64,000 nucleotides of DNA. Source: Hymenobacter ginkgonis (GTDB lineage Bacteria > Bacteroidota > Bacteroidia > Cytophagales > Hymenobacteraceae). The notes beneath the pieces are model-generated. The model did not search any database. It was not told the origin of the DNA and saw only the letters and a program-made list of their open reading frames with translations. Made by a program: the position numbers and the translations under genes. Of this stretch, positions 8,929 to 17,232 are shown in pieces; positions within the stretch are counted from its first letter, which is position 1, and each line of letters starts with the position of its first letter. The stretch spans positions 1,364,001 to 1,428,000 of the forward strand of contig NZ_WQKZ01000001.1 in assembly GCF_009755225.1 (NCBI RefSeq), in the 5' to 3' direction.

Positions 8929-10407
8929 TTGTACGCTATAATTGACCTTGAAACTACTGGCGGCCAGCCCGCTAACGACCGCATCACCGAGCTTGCCATT
9001 TTTGTGCACGACGGGGAGCGGGTCATCGATTCTTACACTACGCTGGTCAATCCGGGCCGGGCTATCCCGCCTTTTATCACGCAGCTCACTGGTATTACAA
9101 ACGACATGGTGGCCGGTGCACCGCGCTTCCACGAGGTAGCCCGCAAGGTAGTGGAGATGACGGAAGGCTGCGTGTTTGTAGCTCACAATGTGCGGTTTGA
9201 CTATTCCTTTCTCAAGAAGGAATTTGCCGACCTGGGTTATAACTACTCGCGCAAAACGCTGTGCACCGTGCGTCTGTCACGCTCCCTTATTCCGGGCCAG
9301 CCAAGCTATAGCTTGGGCAAGCTGTGTCAGAATATCGGCATTCCGCTCGAAGGCCGCCACCGCGCTGCCGGCGACGCCGAGGCCACGGCCATCCTATTTG
9401 GCCGCCTGCTAAAAATCACGCAGGAAAGTGATGCTCAGGAAGCCACCGCGGCCGACGCCCTGGCTCGTGTAGATGCGCTAGCGCCCGCCGGCCGAACGCC
9501 CAGCGGCGAAAAAAAACCCAGTCCGCGCCGCGTAGCCTCGATGGCGCAGGCCATTAAAACGGCCCTCCTACCCCCCCTTATTACGCCGGAGAAAGTTGCC
9601 TCGCTACCCCAGGAAACGGGGGTATACTACTTCCACAACGAGGCGGGCGAGGTCATTTACGTGGGGAAGAGCATTAACATTTACAAGCGGATTCAGCAGC
9701 ACTTCGCAGTGGATGTGAAGTCGCGCAAGAGCCTGGATTTCAAAAATTCCATTGCCGATATTACCTACGAGTTGATGGGCTCGGAGCTGGTGGCGCTGCT
9801 GTATGAGTCGCACTTAATCAAGCAGTTGAAACCGGCATATAACCGCGCGCAGCGGCGCTCGGTGTTTCCGGCCGGTATTTACCTCAAAACCGACGAGCAG
9901 GGCTACAAACGCCTCTACTACGGCCGCGCCGATGCCCGCAATTCGGAGATTCCGATTATTGCACTCGGCAACCAATACAAGGCGCAAGGCTTTCTGTACC
10001 ATAAAGTTGCCAAGTACAATCTGTGCCAAAAGCTTTGTGGCTTGTACAAAACAGAGGGCTCGTGCTTTGCCTACCAAGTGCACCAGTGCCAGGGTGCCTG
10101 CGTGGGCCAGGAAGCCCCCGAAACCTACAACCAGCGCGTAGACGAGGCCATCGATAGCATCACCTACGAGCATGAATCATTCGTGGTCATCGGCCCCGGC
10201 CGCCGCGCCGACGAGAAGTCGCTAGTGGTGGTAGAGAATGGGCGTTACGTAGGCTTTGGCTACGTTGACGAGACATTTACGGCGCGCAAGCTGGCCGATT
10301 TTCGGCAGGCAGTTAAGCCCTACGCCGATAACAAGGACGTGCAGCAGATTATCCGCCAGTACGTGCGCACCAAGCGCAAGGGCGAGCAGGTAAAGATATT
10401 TGGCTAA
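8929..10407 (+). CDS. DEDDh exonuclease fused to a GIY-YIG (UvrC/Cho-like) nuclease
   Basis: This encodes 492 residues in three parts. Residues 1-165 are a DnaQ-like 3'-5' exonuclease: Asp6/Glu8 in IDLETTG, an Asp in HNVRFDYSFL, and HRAAGDAEAT with the catalytic His and Asp. A linker follows to about 210. Residues 220-300 are a GIY-YIG endonuclease: TGVYYFHNEAGEVIYVGKS and NIYKRIQQHF. The C-terminal part has a UvrC-like cysteine cluster, LCQKLCGLYKTEGSCFAY followed by HQCQGACVG, in the place where UvrC has its conserved cysteines. The architecture suggests DNA repair with incision and end-trimming in one chain. The start is TTG at 8929; there is no in-frame ATG upstream before the stop at 8899. 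Confidence 0.88.
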   Translation: MYAIIDLETTGGQPANDRITELAIFVHDGERVIDSYTTLVNPGRAIPPFITQLTGITNDMVAGAPRFHEVARKVVEMTEGCVFVAHNVRFDYSFLKKEFADLGYNYSRKTLCTVRLSRSLIPGQPSYSLGKLCQNIGIPLEGRHRAAGDAEATAILFGRLLKITQESDAQEATAADALARVDALAPAGRTPSGEKKPSPRRVASMAQAIKTALLPPLITPEKVASLPQETGVYYFHNEAGEVIYVGKSINIYKRIQQHFAVDVKSRKSLDFKNSIADITYELMGSELVALLYESHLIKQLKPAYNRAQRRSVFPAGIYLKTDEQGYKRLYYGRADARNSEIPIIALGNQYKAQGFLYHKVAKYNLCQKLCGLYKTEGSCFAYQVHQCQGACVGQEAPETYNQRVDEAIDSITYEHESFVVIGPGRRADEKSLVVVENGRYVGFGYVDETFTARKLADFRQAVKPYADNKDVQQIIRQYVRTKRKGEQVKIFG

Positions 10408-10439
10408 GCGATAGGGCACGCGTTGCTCCTGCGAGCGGA

Positions 10440-11297
10440 CTACTTGGCGCGCCAGCTTACGAATACGCCGAGCCCGCCGCCGGGCATCAGGGTAGGGCTA
10501 AACTGCCAGTCGGCCTTGGCTGGCTTAGGCACGGCTAGCCCTACCCCCCCGCGGTCGGCGGGGTGGCGGCCCCAGCGGTGGCGGTGCGACAGGTAGGCCA
10601 AGTGCGCCGATAGTATGCCTACCCCCGCTCCGGCGAAGACATCGGATTCCCAGTGCTTGTTATTCAGCATTCTAAAAGCTCCTACCGTGGTGGCCAGCGT
10701 GTAGGCGCCAATGCCGTACCACTGGCTTTTTTCGCGCAGCTCGGTGTGCACAATGCTAGCGGCCAGAAAGGCTTGCGCCGTATGGCCCGATGGGAAGGAA
10801 AGCTTGTCGGAACCATCGGGACGCTCGTGCTGGGTGGCCGTTTTGATGAGGTAGACCGACCCCAGCATCAGGGCCTCCGACTTGACCAGAATAAGGGCCA
10901 GGTTCACGCGGTCGTTGCGGCTATCGACGCCGGCCAGCAGCACGCCGCCTAGCTCCAGGTAGGGCGACCACTGGAGGTAGTTGTCGAGGTGGTTGTTGAA
11001 GTTTGGGAAGTTGCGCTGAATGTCGCGCTTGGCATCGTAGGACGAATAAAACCCGTGCCCATCCACCACGCTGATGCCGTAGCCAATGAGCACGGCGGGC
11101 ACAATACTAGCGCGCACCAACTTGCCCTTGTACCAGGCCTTTTTGGGCGTGCCAGGCGGCGTTTGGTACTTGCGCAGGGTGGTGTCGGCGGGTGCGGGGG
11201 GGGTAGCCTGCTGGGCGCGGCTTGGCAGCGCGGGGACTAGCAGCAAGCTTGCAGCAAGCAGCGGCGCCCGCCAAAAAGAGAGAGAAAAATAAGCCAT
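10440..11297 (-). CDS. PAP2-family phosphatase, exported
   Basis: This 285-residue protein starts at ATG 11297 (MAYFSLSFWRAPLLAASLLL), which gives a clear signal peptide ending near LPSRAQ. The three phosphatidic-acid-phosphatase type 2 signatures are present: KTATQHERP (KX6RP), FPSGHTAQAF (PSGH) and NNKHWESDVFAGAGVG (the SRX5HX3D-like motif). Such enzymes remove phosphate from lipid phosphates such as phosphatidic acid or undecaprenyl diphosphate at the periplasmic face. It follows macA on the same strand, with a terminator between them, so it probably has its own promoter. The lipid substrate is not known. Confidence 0.87.
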   Translation of the reverse strand: MAYFSLSFWRAPLLAASLLLVPALPSRAQQATPPAPADTTLRKYQTPPGTPKKAWYKGKLVRASIVPAVLIGYGISVVDGHGFYSSYDAKRDIQRNFPNFNNHLDNYLQWSPYLELGGVLLAGVDSRNDRVNLALILVKSEALMLGSVYLIKTATQHERPDGSDKLSFPSGHTAQAFLAASIVHTELREKSQWYGIGAYTLATTVGAFRMLNNKHWESDVFAGAGVGILSAHLAYLSHRHRWGRHPADRGGVGLAVPKPAKADWQFSPTLMPGGGLGVFVSWRAK

Positions 11298-11305
11298 CGT
11301 GCTAT

Positions 11306-11337
11306 AAAGAAAACGGGCGAGCCTGCGCTCGCCCGTT
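11306..11337 (-). terminator. rho-independent terminator after macA
   Basis: A perfect 10-bp stem (AACGGGCGAG and CTCGCCCGTT) with a 6-base loop is followed on the minus strand by TTCTTT. It lies between the macA-like and PAP2 genes. Confidence 0.75.
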
Positions 11338-11377
11338 GTGGCAATTCTGTACGTAAACGCTGCAAACGCCAACTCAG

Positions 11378-12784
11378 TTATTTAGCCTCGGCTAACGCTT
11401 CTTTACTGAGGCTGGCTGCGTCTTTCACCACGACTAACGCGCCGTCTTTAAGGGTTTTGGAAACGGCCCGGAATGGGCCGCTGGCCACCTGCGCCCCGCT
11501 GGGGATACCGCTCAAGATTTCGATATTTTGAAAATCGCTGATGCCGGTTTTTACGGGCGTCATGACGGCTTTGCCGTCTTTGATGACAAAAACGACTTCT
11601 TCAATTTTGGCTTTGGGAGCGGGCTTAGTTTGGTCCACTACCTCGGCCGAGCCGCCGCGCCGGCCGCTACCCCCCACATTGGAGCCGTTCTGGCCATTGG
11701 CCTTGACGCTGGCCGAGTCGGAGCGGGTCGTCACGGCGGCGAGCGGCACGCTCAGCACGCCGGCCTTGCGCTCGGCAATGATATCAACCGAGGCCGTCAT
11801 GCCGGGGCGGAACGGCACGGTGGCGCGGCCATTAGCGGCCGTTTTCACCAGGTGCTGGTACGAGGTCGGCAGCAGGCGCACGCGCACCTCAAACTCGGTT
11901 ACGGCCTCGGCCGTGAGGGCGTCTTTGGCCGTGTTGGCAATGGCCGTGACGATGCCCTTAAACTTCTCGTTCTGCGTGGTGTAGGAATCCACTTCCACGT
12001 CGGCCGAGTCGCCGAGCTGCACCCGAATAATGTCGTTTTCGTTCACGCTCACCCGCACCTCCATGTTGTTGAGGTTGGCAATGCGCATGATTTCGGTGCC
12101 CGCCATTTGGGTGGTGCCCACCACGCGCTCACCTTTTTTCACGTTCAGCTTGCTAATAGTGCCGCTTACCGGGGCGTAGATGGTGGTCTTGTTCAAGTTT
12201 TTCTGGGCTTCCTGCAAGCCAGCCTGGGCACTGCGCACGGTGCTTTGGGCGGCCGTGATTTGAGCCCGAATGGCCTTCAGCTGCTCCTGCGAGGCGTTGT
12301 AAGCAGCCTGGGCAGCTTCGTAGTCGGCCTGCGAAATCACTTTTTGCTTAAACAGCGAGGCTTGCCGGCGGTACGTCAGTTCGGTTTGGCGGGCGTTGGC
12401 GGTTTGCTGCTGAAGCTGCGCTTCGGCCTGGCCCACGTTGGCGCGCTGGGTGCCCACGGCGGCCGACTGTTGGTTGACCATCGCCAGGTAGTTATCGGGG
12501 CGAATGCGCAGCAGCAATTGGCCTTTCTTCACGGAGTCACCCTCCTGCACGTACAGCTCGGTGATTTCGCCCGATACGTCGGGCGAAATCTTCACCTCGG
12601 TTTCGGGCTGCACTTTGCCCGACGCACTTACTTTTTCGACAATGGTGGCCGGTCCGGCCTGGGCAGCAGTCACTTCGGTGCCCGTGGGCTTGCCAAACCA
12701 GCCCTTCTTTTTGCCCAACGCAAAACCGCCAATGAGCACAACGGCCACAGCCAGCAAGATGTAGAGTAAACGATTGTTCTTCAT
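11378..12784 (-). CDS. periplasmic adaptor subunit of an efflux pump (HlyD/MacA family)
   Basis: This is a 468-residue membrane-fusion protein that bridges an inner-membrane transporter and TolC. The ATG at 12784 (MKNNRLLYILLAVAVVLIGG) gives an N-terminal membrane anchor. A barrel-sandwich/lipoyl half (SASGKVQPETEVKISPDVSG) is followed by a long coiled-coil hairpin, about residues 95-205, rich in Ala/Gln. The second lipoyl half is KTTIYAPVSGTISKLNVKKG, and beta-barrel and membrane-proximal domains come after it. The tolC-like gene is directly upstream. The usual third partner, a MacB-type ABC permease, is absent here. A Gly/Ser-rich insert (NGQNGSNVGGSGRRGGS) lies near residue 380. Confidence 0.88.
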   Translation of the reverse strand: MKNNRLLYILLAVAVVLIGGFALGKKKGWFGKPTGTEVTAAQAGPATIVEKVSASGKVQPETEVKISPDVSGEITELYVQEGDSVKKGQLLLRIRPDNYLAMVNQQSAAVGTQRANVGQAEAQLQQQTANARQTELTYRRQASLFKQKVISQADYEAAQAAYNASQEQLKAIRAQITAAQSTVRSAQAGLQEAQKNLNKTTIYAPVSGTISKLNVKKGERVVGTTQMAGTEIMRIANLNNMEVRVSVNENDIIRVQLGDSADVEVDSYTTQNEKFKGIVTAIANTAKDALTAEAVTEFEVRVRLLPTSYQHLVKTAANGRATVPFRPGMTASVDIIAERKAGVLSVPLAAVTTRSDSASVKANGQNGSNVGGSGRRGGSAEVVDQTKPAPKAKIEEVVFVIKDGKAVMTPVKTGISDFQNIEILSGIPSGAQVASGPFRAVSKTLKDGALVVVKDAASLSKEALAEAK

Positions 12785-12802
12785 AAAAGAATTAGGAATT
12801 GT

Positions 12803-12867
12803 GCGGCAGGCGGTAGGAGTTGCAAAATGGCCGAACGGCCAGCTTATAACTCCTACCACCTACCGCC
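12803..12867. repeat. nested inverted repeat between tolC and macA
   Basis: An outer pair, GTAGGAGTT (12813-12821) and AACTCCTAC (12848-12856), encloses an inner pair TGGCC/GGCCA with loop GAAC (12828-12841). It fills most of the 91-base gap between the two co-oriented genes. It has no T-run, so it may modulate mRNA stability or expression between the genes rather than end transcription. Confidence 0.55.
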
Positions 12868-12875
12868 CAATCGGA

Positions 12876-14417
12876 TTAAAGTGCCAGCGGGCGGCCCTGG
12901 TAAAAGTCCAGCACTTTGCGCCGGAAAATGAACGTGTATTTAGCCTGAAGCTGGTTAGAAACCGCGAAATTGAGGTTGTTTTTGGCAATATTAAACTCCG
13001 TGCCGCTGAGCAAGCCATTGTTGAAGCGGATTTCGGAGTTGCGCTGCGTGAGCGTGAGGGCTGCTACCTGGCGCTTAGCGGCCGAGTATTGCAACTGGGC
13101 GGCACGGGCATCGGCGTAGGCTTGCTCGATGCTTTGACGCAGGGTAAGGCGGGCCTGGTCGGCGCGTACGCTGCTGGCCTGCTCGTTGATGATGGCGCGC
13201 TGCACGCTGGTGCGCACCTGCAAGCCGTTGAGAATCGGCACCGACAAGCCAAACTGGATGGACTTACCCAGGTTGTTATTCAGCTGGTCGAAGAAGCGCA
13301 CAGGCAGCGCATCGTAGGTGGGCTGCCCCGGCAGGATGACCGTATAGCCCGTGTTCACGGTGGCGCCCGATGGGTCGATGACAGTGAGGGGGTAGTTGGT
13401 GCCCGCCGACGTACCGGTAACCACGCGCGACACCGACGAGGACGAGTAACCCGTAAAAATTTGGCCCGTCAGGGCGAAGCGGGGGTAGTAGGCGCCGCGT
13501 GCCAAGTCGATGCTACGGCGGGCGCTTTGCACGCGCAGCTCGGCGGCCGTGATTTCGGGCAGCCGAGCCGCAGCGGTTTGGAAGGTTTGGTTGAGGTCGA
13601 TGACGTAGGGCGCCTCGTCGTCGGGGTCGGGCAGCACGGGCACCTCAATGGCAAAGCCCTGCGCCGTGGCCGGGTCGATGTTCATGAGTTGCAGCAGGCT
13701 GAGGCGCGCCAGGTCGGCCTGGTTTTGGGCGGTGGTCACGTTCAGCTCGTCGGTCGCCAGCTGCGATTCACTATCGAGCAGCGTACTCTCCGGGATACTG
13801 CCCGCCTTCAGCAGCAGCTTCGAGCGCTCTATTTGGGCCTGGTCGCTGGCCACGCGCGTTTGGTTGGCGCGCACCAATTCCTGGGCCAGTACCAGCTGCA
13901 AGAAGGCCGACGCTACGTTCAAACTCAAGTCGTTTTTAGACTTCTCAATGTCCTGCACGCTGGCTTGATAGTCGAGCACGTTGCGCTTAATGGTGTTGCG
14001 CAACTGAAAGCCCTGAAACAACACCAGCTGCGAGACACCCGAAAAGTTGTTTGCCCGCACCGTTTGGCTCTGAAACTCAAACGTGAGCGGGTTTACGCTG
14101 GTGCCGTACTGCCAAGCCTGCGTAGCGTTGATGTTGGCCGTGGGCAACAGGGCGGCCTTGCTTTGGCGCAGCACCTGCTCGTTGTTTTGGGCTTGCAACT
14201 GGTTGAGGCGCACGCCCAAGTTGTTGGCCAGGGCGTAGTCGATGGCCCGTTGCAGCGACCAGGGGCCGGTGGCGGCCGCCGCTGGAGTAGACAGGGCCGC
14301 CGCTGGGGGCGCGGCCGGGCGCGCTGGCTGCGTAGGCTGGGCGGCCAGTGGCCCCGCGGCTAGCAGGCAAGCCACCCCAGCGGCAACGCGCAAGTGACGG
14401 GTAGTTTTTGCAGTCAT
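12876..14417 (-). CDS. TolC-family outer-membrane efflux protein
   Basis: This 513-residue protein begins at ATG 14417 (MTAKTTRHLRVAAGVACLLA), giving a signal peptide that ends at AAGPLAAQ. A proline/alanine linker follows, then the family start WSLQRAIDYALANNLGVRLN. Two homologous halves with long heptad-like helices are visible (about 50-260 and 290-500), as in the alpha-barrel tunnel proteins. The typical segment LPEITAAELRVQSARRSIDL begins the second half. It forms the outer-membrane duct of a tripartite exporter. The adaptor gene follows after 91 bases, with an inverted repeat between. Substrate unknown. Confidence 0.9.
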   Translation of the reverse strand: MTAKTTRHLRVAAGVACLLAAGPLAAQPTQPARPAAPPAAALSTPAAAATGPWSLQRAIDYALANNLGVRLNQLQAQNNEQVLRQSKAALLPTANINATQAWQYGTSVNPLTFEFQSQTVRANNFSGVSQLVLFQGFQLRNTIKRNVLDYQASVQDIEKSKNDLSLNVASAFLQLVLAQELVRANQTRVASDQAQIERSKLLLKAGSIPESTLLDSESQLATDELNVTTAQNQADLARLSLLQLMNIDPATAQGFAIEVPVLPDPDDEAPYVIDLNQTFQTAAARLPEITAAELRVQSARRSIDLARGAYYPRFALTGQIFTGYSSSSVSRVVTGTSAGTNYPLTVIDPSGATVNTGYTVILPGQPTYDALPVRFFDQLNNNLGKSIQFGLSVPILNGLQVRTSVQRAIINEQASSVRADQARLTLRQSIEQAYADARAAQLQYSAAKRQVAALTLTQRNSEIRFNNGLLSGTEFNIAKNNLNFAVSNQLQAKYTFIFRRKVLDFYQGRPLAL

Positions 14418-14607
14418 AATGTGGGTAAAGAAGACTAGAAACTCAGATTTTAGACAGAAGTAGCCACGCAAAAAACGCGGGAAACGCACCGATATTTTAG
14501 CACGGGCTAGTTACTTTTAAAAGGTGCATTCTTTTTATCGAAAAGTAGGCCAGGACATTACAAGGTGCAGCGCAAGACTTCACTTGCCCTACCCCCCGCC
14601 CAGCGGC

Positions 14608-15285
14608 TTACTCCAAGGTGGGAATGTAAGTGATGCGGTGCACCCAGTTGAGGTGCCGCAAGTAGGCCAGGGTGATTTCATCAATGGGGCTGTCCATTTC
14701 GATAAACTGGCGGGCCGCTTCGTTTTTGCCCTTGCGCGACACAAACATGGTGGCGATGTTGGTGTCGGCGTGCGCAATAACCGAGGCAATAAAGGCAATA
14801 GAGCCCGGCACATCGTCGGCATCTACCACCAGCGTGTGGAGCGAGCCCGAGAAGTCGCAGCCGAAGCCATCGACCTCCACTATGCGGATGACGCCGCCGC
14901 CCCGGCTCTGGCCAATAACCTCGACGCGGTAGCCGTCGGAGCCGGTCAGGTTGAGCTTTATCGTGTTGGGGTGCAGCGTCGAAGCATTGCCCACACTCTG
15001 AAACGTGTACTTCAGCCCCGCCTCAGCGGCGTGCTCGAAGGCCGTGCGGATGCGCACATCATCGGGGGCGTAGCCCAGCAGCCCGGCCACAATGGCACGG
15101 TCCGAACCGTGCCCCTCGTAGGTACGCGCAAACGAGTTGTAGAAGGTAATAACGGCCTCGGTGGGCAGGGCCCCCAAAATGCGGATGGCCGCCCGTGCAA
15201 TGCGCACTACCCCCGCCGTGTGCGACGAGCTGGGCCCAATCATCACGGGCCCAATCATATCAAAAATACTGGATTTTTCGGCCAT
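14608..15285 (-). CDS. sdaAB: L-serine dehydratase, iron-sulfur type, beta subunit
   Basis: This encodes 225 residues, normal for the separate beta subunit of the oxygen-sensitive enzyme that deaminates serine to pyruvate. Visible features: the start SSIFDMIGPVMIGPSSSHTA (the IGPSSSHTAG signature), the middle FYNSFARTYEGHGSDRAIVAG, and a C-terminal ACT-like domain beginning near TLVVDADDVPGSIAFIASVI. The alpha subunit with the cluster-binding cysteines is not in the window. An earlier in-frame start at 15417 would add 44 non-conserved residues and overlap the divergent dioxygenase gene, so ATG 15285 is preferred. It is divergent from kynA across 130 bases. Confidence 0.9.
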   Translation of the reverse strand: MAEKSSIFDMIGPVMIGPSSSHTAGVVRIARAAIRILGALPTEAVITFYNSFARTYEGHGSDRAIVAGLLGYAPDDVRIRTAFEHAAEAGLKYTFQSVGNASTLHPNTIKLNLTGSDGYRVEVIGQSRGGGVIRIVEVDGFGCDFSGSLHTLVVDADDVPGSIAFIASVIAHADTNIATMFVSRKGKNEAARQFIEMDSPIDEITLAYLRHLNWVHRITYIPTLE

Positions 15286-15415
15286 TGTTACGGGTAAGTT
15301 GCCAACCTTCGGCCCGGCGGGCGGTTTAGCGGGGCTAAAAGTAGGGGGTAGGGCGCCAATGCCCGAATAGCGGCAGCCGGCTGCCGATATTTGCCCCGCC
15401 CATCTTCCCCGCCTC

Positions 15416-16411
15416 ATGGCCGATTTGCCTACCCCCCCTCCTGCTCCCGACGCCGAATTTTCGCCTGCCGTGCTGGCCCAGCTGCGCCGCTTGCAAGCCC
15501 GCTACACCGCCGATGGCCAAGACCTGAGCGCTTACCTCGAAGGCCTCTACCACGCCGACTACGTCAACTACTGGGACTACATCGAACTCGACACGCTGCT
15601 GAGCTTGCAGCGCCCACTCACCAAGTTTGCGGACGAGAAGATATTCATCATTTACCACCAAATCACGGAGTTATATTTTAAGCTTTGCTTGCATGAATAC
15701 GAGCAGTTGGGCTCCCTGGAGCAACCCACGCTGGGCGAAGTAGTGCTGCGCCTGGGCCGCGTAAACCGCTATTTCGAAAACCTCATCGACTCGTTCGATG
15801 TGATGGTGGACGGCATGGACAAGCAGCAGTTTCTACAGTTTCGGCTGAGTTTAATGCCGGCTTCCGGCTTCCAAAGCGTGCAGTATCGCTTTATTGAAAT
15901 AGCCAGCACAGCCCTTGAAAACCTGGTGCCCGAAGAAAAGCGCCGCCTGCTCGGCGATGCCCCTACCCACGAAGAATTTATGGGCTGCATCTACTGGCAG
16001 GCTGGCGCTACCGTGGAGGAAACCGGCGCCAAAGCCTTGACCTTGGTTGAGTTTGAGCGCAAGTACACCGGCCAGCTCGTGGCCCACGCCCGCCACTACG
16101 AGCACCGCAACGCCTGGGCCGTGGTGCAGCGCCTACCCGAGGCCGACCGCCGCCACCCGCGCCTGGTGCGCGCCCTCAAGCAGCTCGACGTAAACGTGAA
16201 TGTCAACTGGCCGCTTATGCACTACAAGTCGGCCGTGCGCTACCTCCAGCGCGACCCTACCGATGTGCCCGCTACCGGTGGCACCAACTGGCGCAACTAC
16301 TTGCCGCCCAAGTTTCAACGCCGCATCTTCTATCCCCAGCTCTGGAGCGCCCAAGAGCTGGAGGAGTGGGGTAAGGGCTGGGTTGAAAAGGTACTGGAGG
16401 AGCTAGGATAG
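15416..16411 (+). CDS. kynA: tryptophan 2,3-dioxygenase family protein
   Basis: This 331-residue protein has the all-helical layout of heme-dependent tryptophan 2,3-dioxygenase, the first step of the kynurenine pathway. Family signatures: DYIELDTLLSLQRPLTKFAD and EKIFIIYHQITELYFKLCLH in the N-terminal third, LVEFERKYTGQLVAHARHYE in the middle, and MHYKSAVRYLQ followed by ATGGTNWRNYLPPKFQRR near the end. The last corresponds to the heme-His region and the GTGGS substrate loop. No other kynurenine genes are near. It ends at a bidirectional terminator shared with the convergent DUF2911 gene. Confidence 0.88.
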   Translation: MADLPTPPPAPDAEFSPAVLAQLRRLQARYTADGQDLSAYLEGLYHADYVNYWDYIELDTLLSLQRPLTKFADEKIFIIYHQITELYFKLCLHEYEQLGSLEQPTLGEVVLRLGRVNRYFENLIDSFDVMVDGMDKQQFLQFRLSLMPASGFQSVQYRFIEIASTALENLVPEEKRRLLGDAPTHEEFMGCIYWQAGATVEETGAKALTLVEFERKYTGQLVAHARHYEHRNAWAVVQRLPEADRRHPRLVRALKQLDVNVNVNWPLMHYKSAVRYLQRDPTDVPATGGTNWRNYLPPKFQRRIFYPQLWSAQELEEWGKGWVEKVLEELG

Positions 16412-16520
16412 TCGTTCTGCAAAGCGTGAGCAATAAAATTCGGCAGAAGTACTTCGACCGGTTCGGCAGGAGGTTCAACATTGAATAAAGCCACTCCGTT
16501 ATAACTGCTGCCTACCTGTT

Positions 16521-16570
16521 AGTAGCTAAAAAAGCTCCAACCAAGTGTGGTCGGAGCTTTTTTAGCTACT
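16521..16570. terminator. bidirectional terminator
   Basis: An 18-base perfect inverted repeat (AGTAGCTAAAAAAGCTCC, 16521-16538, and its complement at 16553-16570) gives a stem followed by T runs on both strands. It lies between convergent kynA and the DUF2911 gene. Confidence 0.9.
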
Positions 16571-16583
16571 AACTCAGTGTTGC

Positions 16584-17138
16584 TTACTTCACCATAAAGT
16601 CGGCTTCCGTCTTCGCCCATAGCAGGGCTACTTTGCCAGATTTATCGGCGGTGATGGTGAACTGCTCGACGGGCGTAGCGAGGGTTTTGGGCTTCACTTT
16701 CACGCGCAGCGCATCCTGGGCCGCATCATACTTGAAGGCCCCCCACTGCTTGGCGGTTTTGTTGAACACGATGGTCCACTCGGTGGGGCCGGGGATGGTG
16801 AACAAGCCGTAGGTGCCGGCGGGTAGCGTTTGGCCTTCGATTTTGACGGGCTTGCTCACAGTGAACGTGGTGGCCTCGTTGGCGCCGGTGCGCCACACCT
16901 CGCCGGCAGGCGCCAGCGGGGTTTTATCGCCGAATGCTTCGCGGCTCTTCAGCGAGGGGCGGCTGTAGTCGATGGTAACGTCGGTGCTGCCTACGGTGGT
17001 TTTCACCACGGCCGGCGGGCTCGGGCGCTTAGATTTGTCTTCGGGCATTGTACCCTGCGCCTGTGCCGTATGGGAACCAAAAAGCAGGGCCGCGCCGGCA
17101 AGGGCAGCTACGAAGGGGGTAGGCGAAAAGAAACGCAT
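16584..17138 (-). CDS. DUF2911 domain protein, secreted
   Basis: This is 184 residues with a signal peptide (MRFFSPTPFVAALAGAALLF, cleavage after SHTAQAQ). The remainder matches DUF2911, a Bacteroidota-type beta-rich domain: the start VVKTTVGSTDVTIDYSRPSL, then PAGEVWRTGANEATTFTVSK, LPAGTYGLFTIPG and WTIVFNKTAKQWGAF. These proteins are exported and have no established function. It lies 65 bases after the transporter gene on the same strand, but a hairpin spans the gap. Family assignment is firm and role unknown. Confidence 0.87.
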   Translation of the reverse strand: MRFFSPTPFVAALAGAALLFGSHTAQAQGTMPEDKSKRPSPPAVVKTTVGSTDVTIDYSRPSLKSREAFGDKTPLAPAGEVWRTGANEATTFTVSKPVKIEGQTLPAGTYGLFTIPGPTEWTIVFNKTAKQWGAFKYDAAQDALRVKVKPKTLATPVEQFTITADKSGKVALLWAKTEADFMVK

Positions 17139-17198
17139 GAGTGAAGGGAATTAAGGTGTAAGCAGGTAAGCCGGGAGGCCGGCAATTAGTTTAACGTA

Positions 17199-17232
17199 TG
17201 CCCCTAAACGCGCTTGCTCACGTTTAGGGGCA
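17199..17232. terminator. hairpin overlapping the 3' end of the transporter gene
   Basis: A perfect 12-bp stem (TGCCCCTAAACG and its complement) with a 10-base loop includes the stop codon and last codons of the transporter gene. It lacks a strong T-run, so termination is only probable. Confidence 0.5.

Noticed and set aside
11528..12769. Open frame of 413 codons on the plus strand
   Set aside because: Antisense to the macA-like gene; His/Gly-rich shadow translation without domains.
12774..14363. Open frame of 529 codons on the plus strand
   Set aside because: It is antisense to the tolC-like gene, whose protein has clear signatures. Composition effect of GC-rich DNA.
16420..16500. Possible further REP-like copy (CGGCAGAAGTACTTCGACC...)
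   Set aside because: Contains short pieces similar to the palindrome half-sites but no paired arm.
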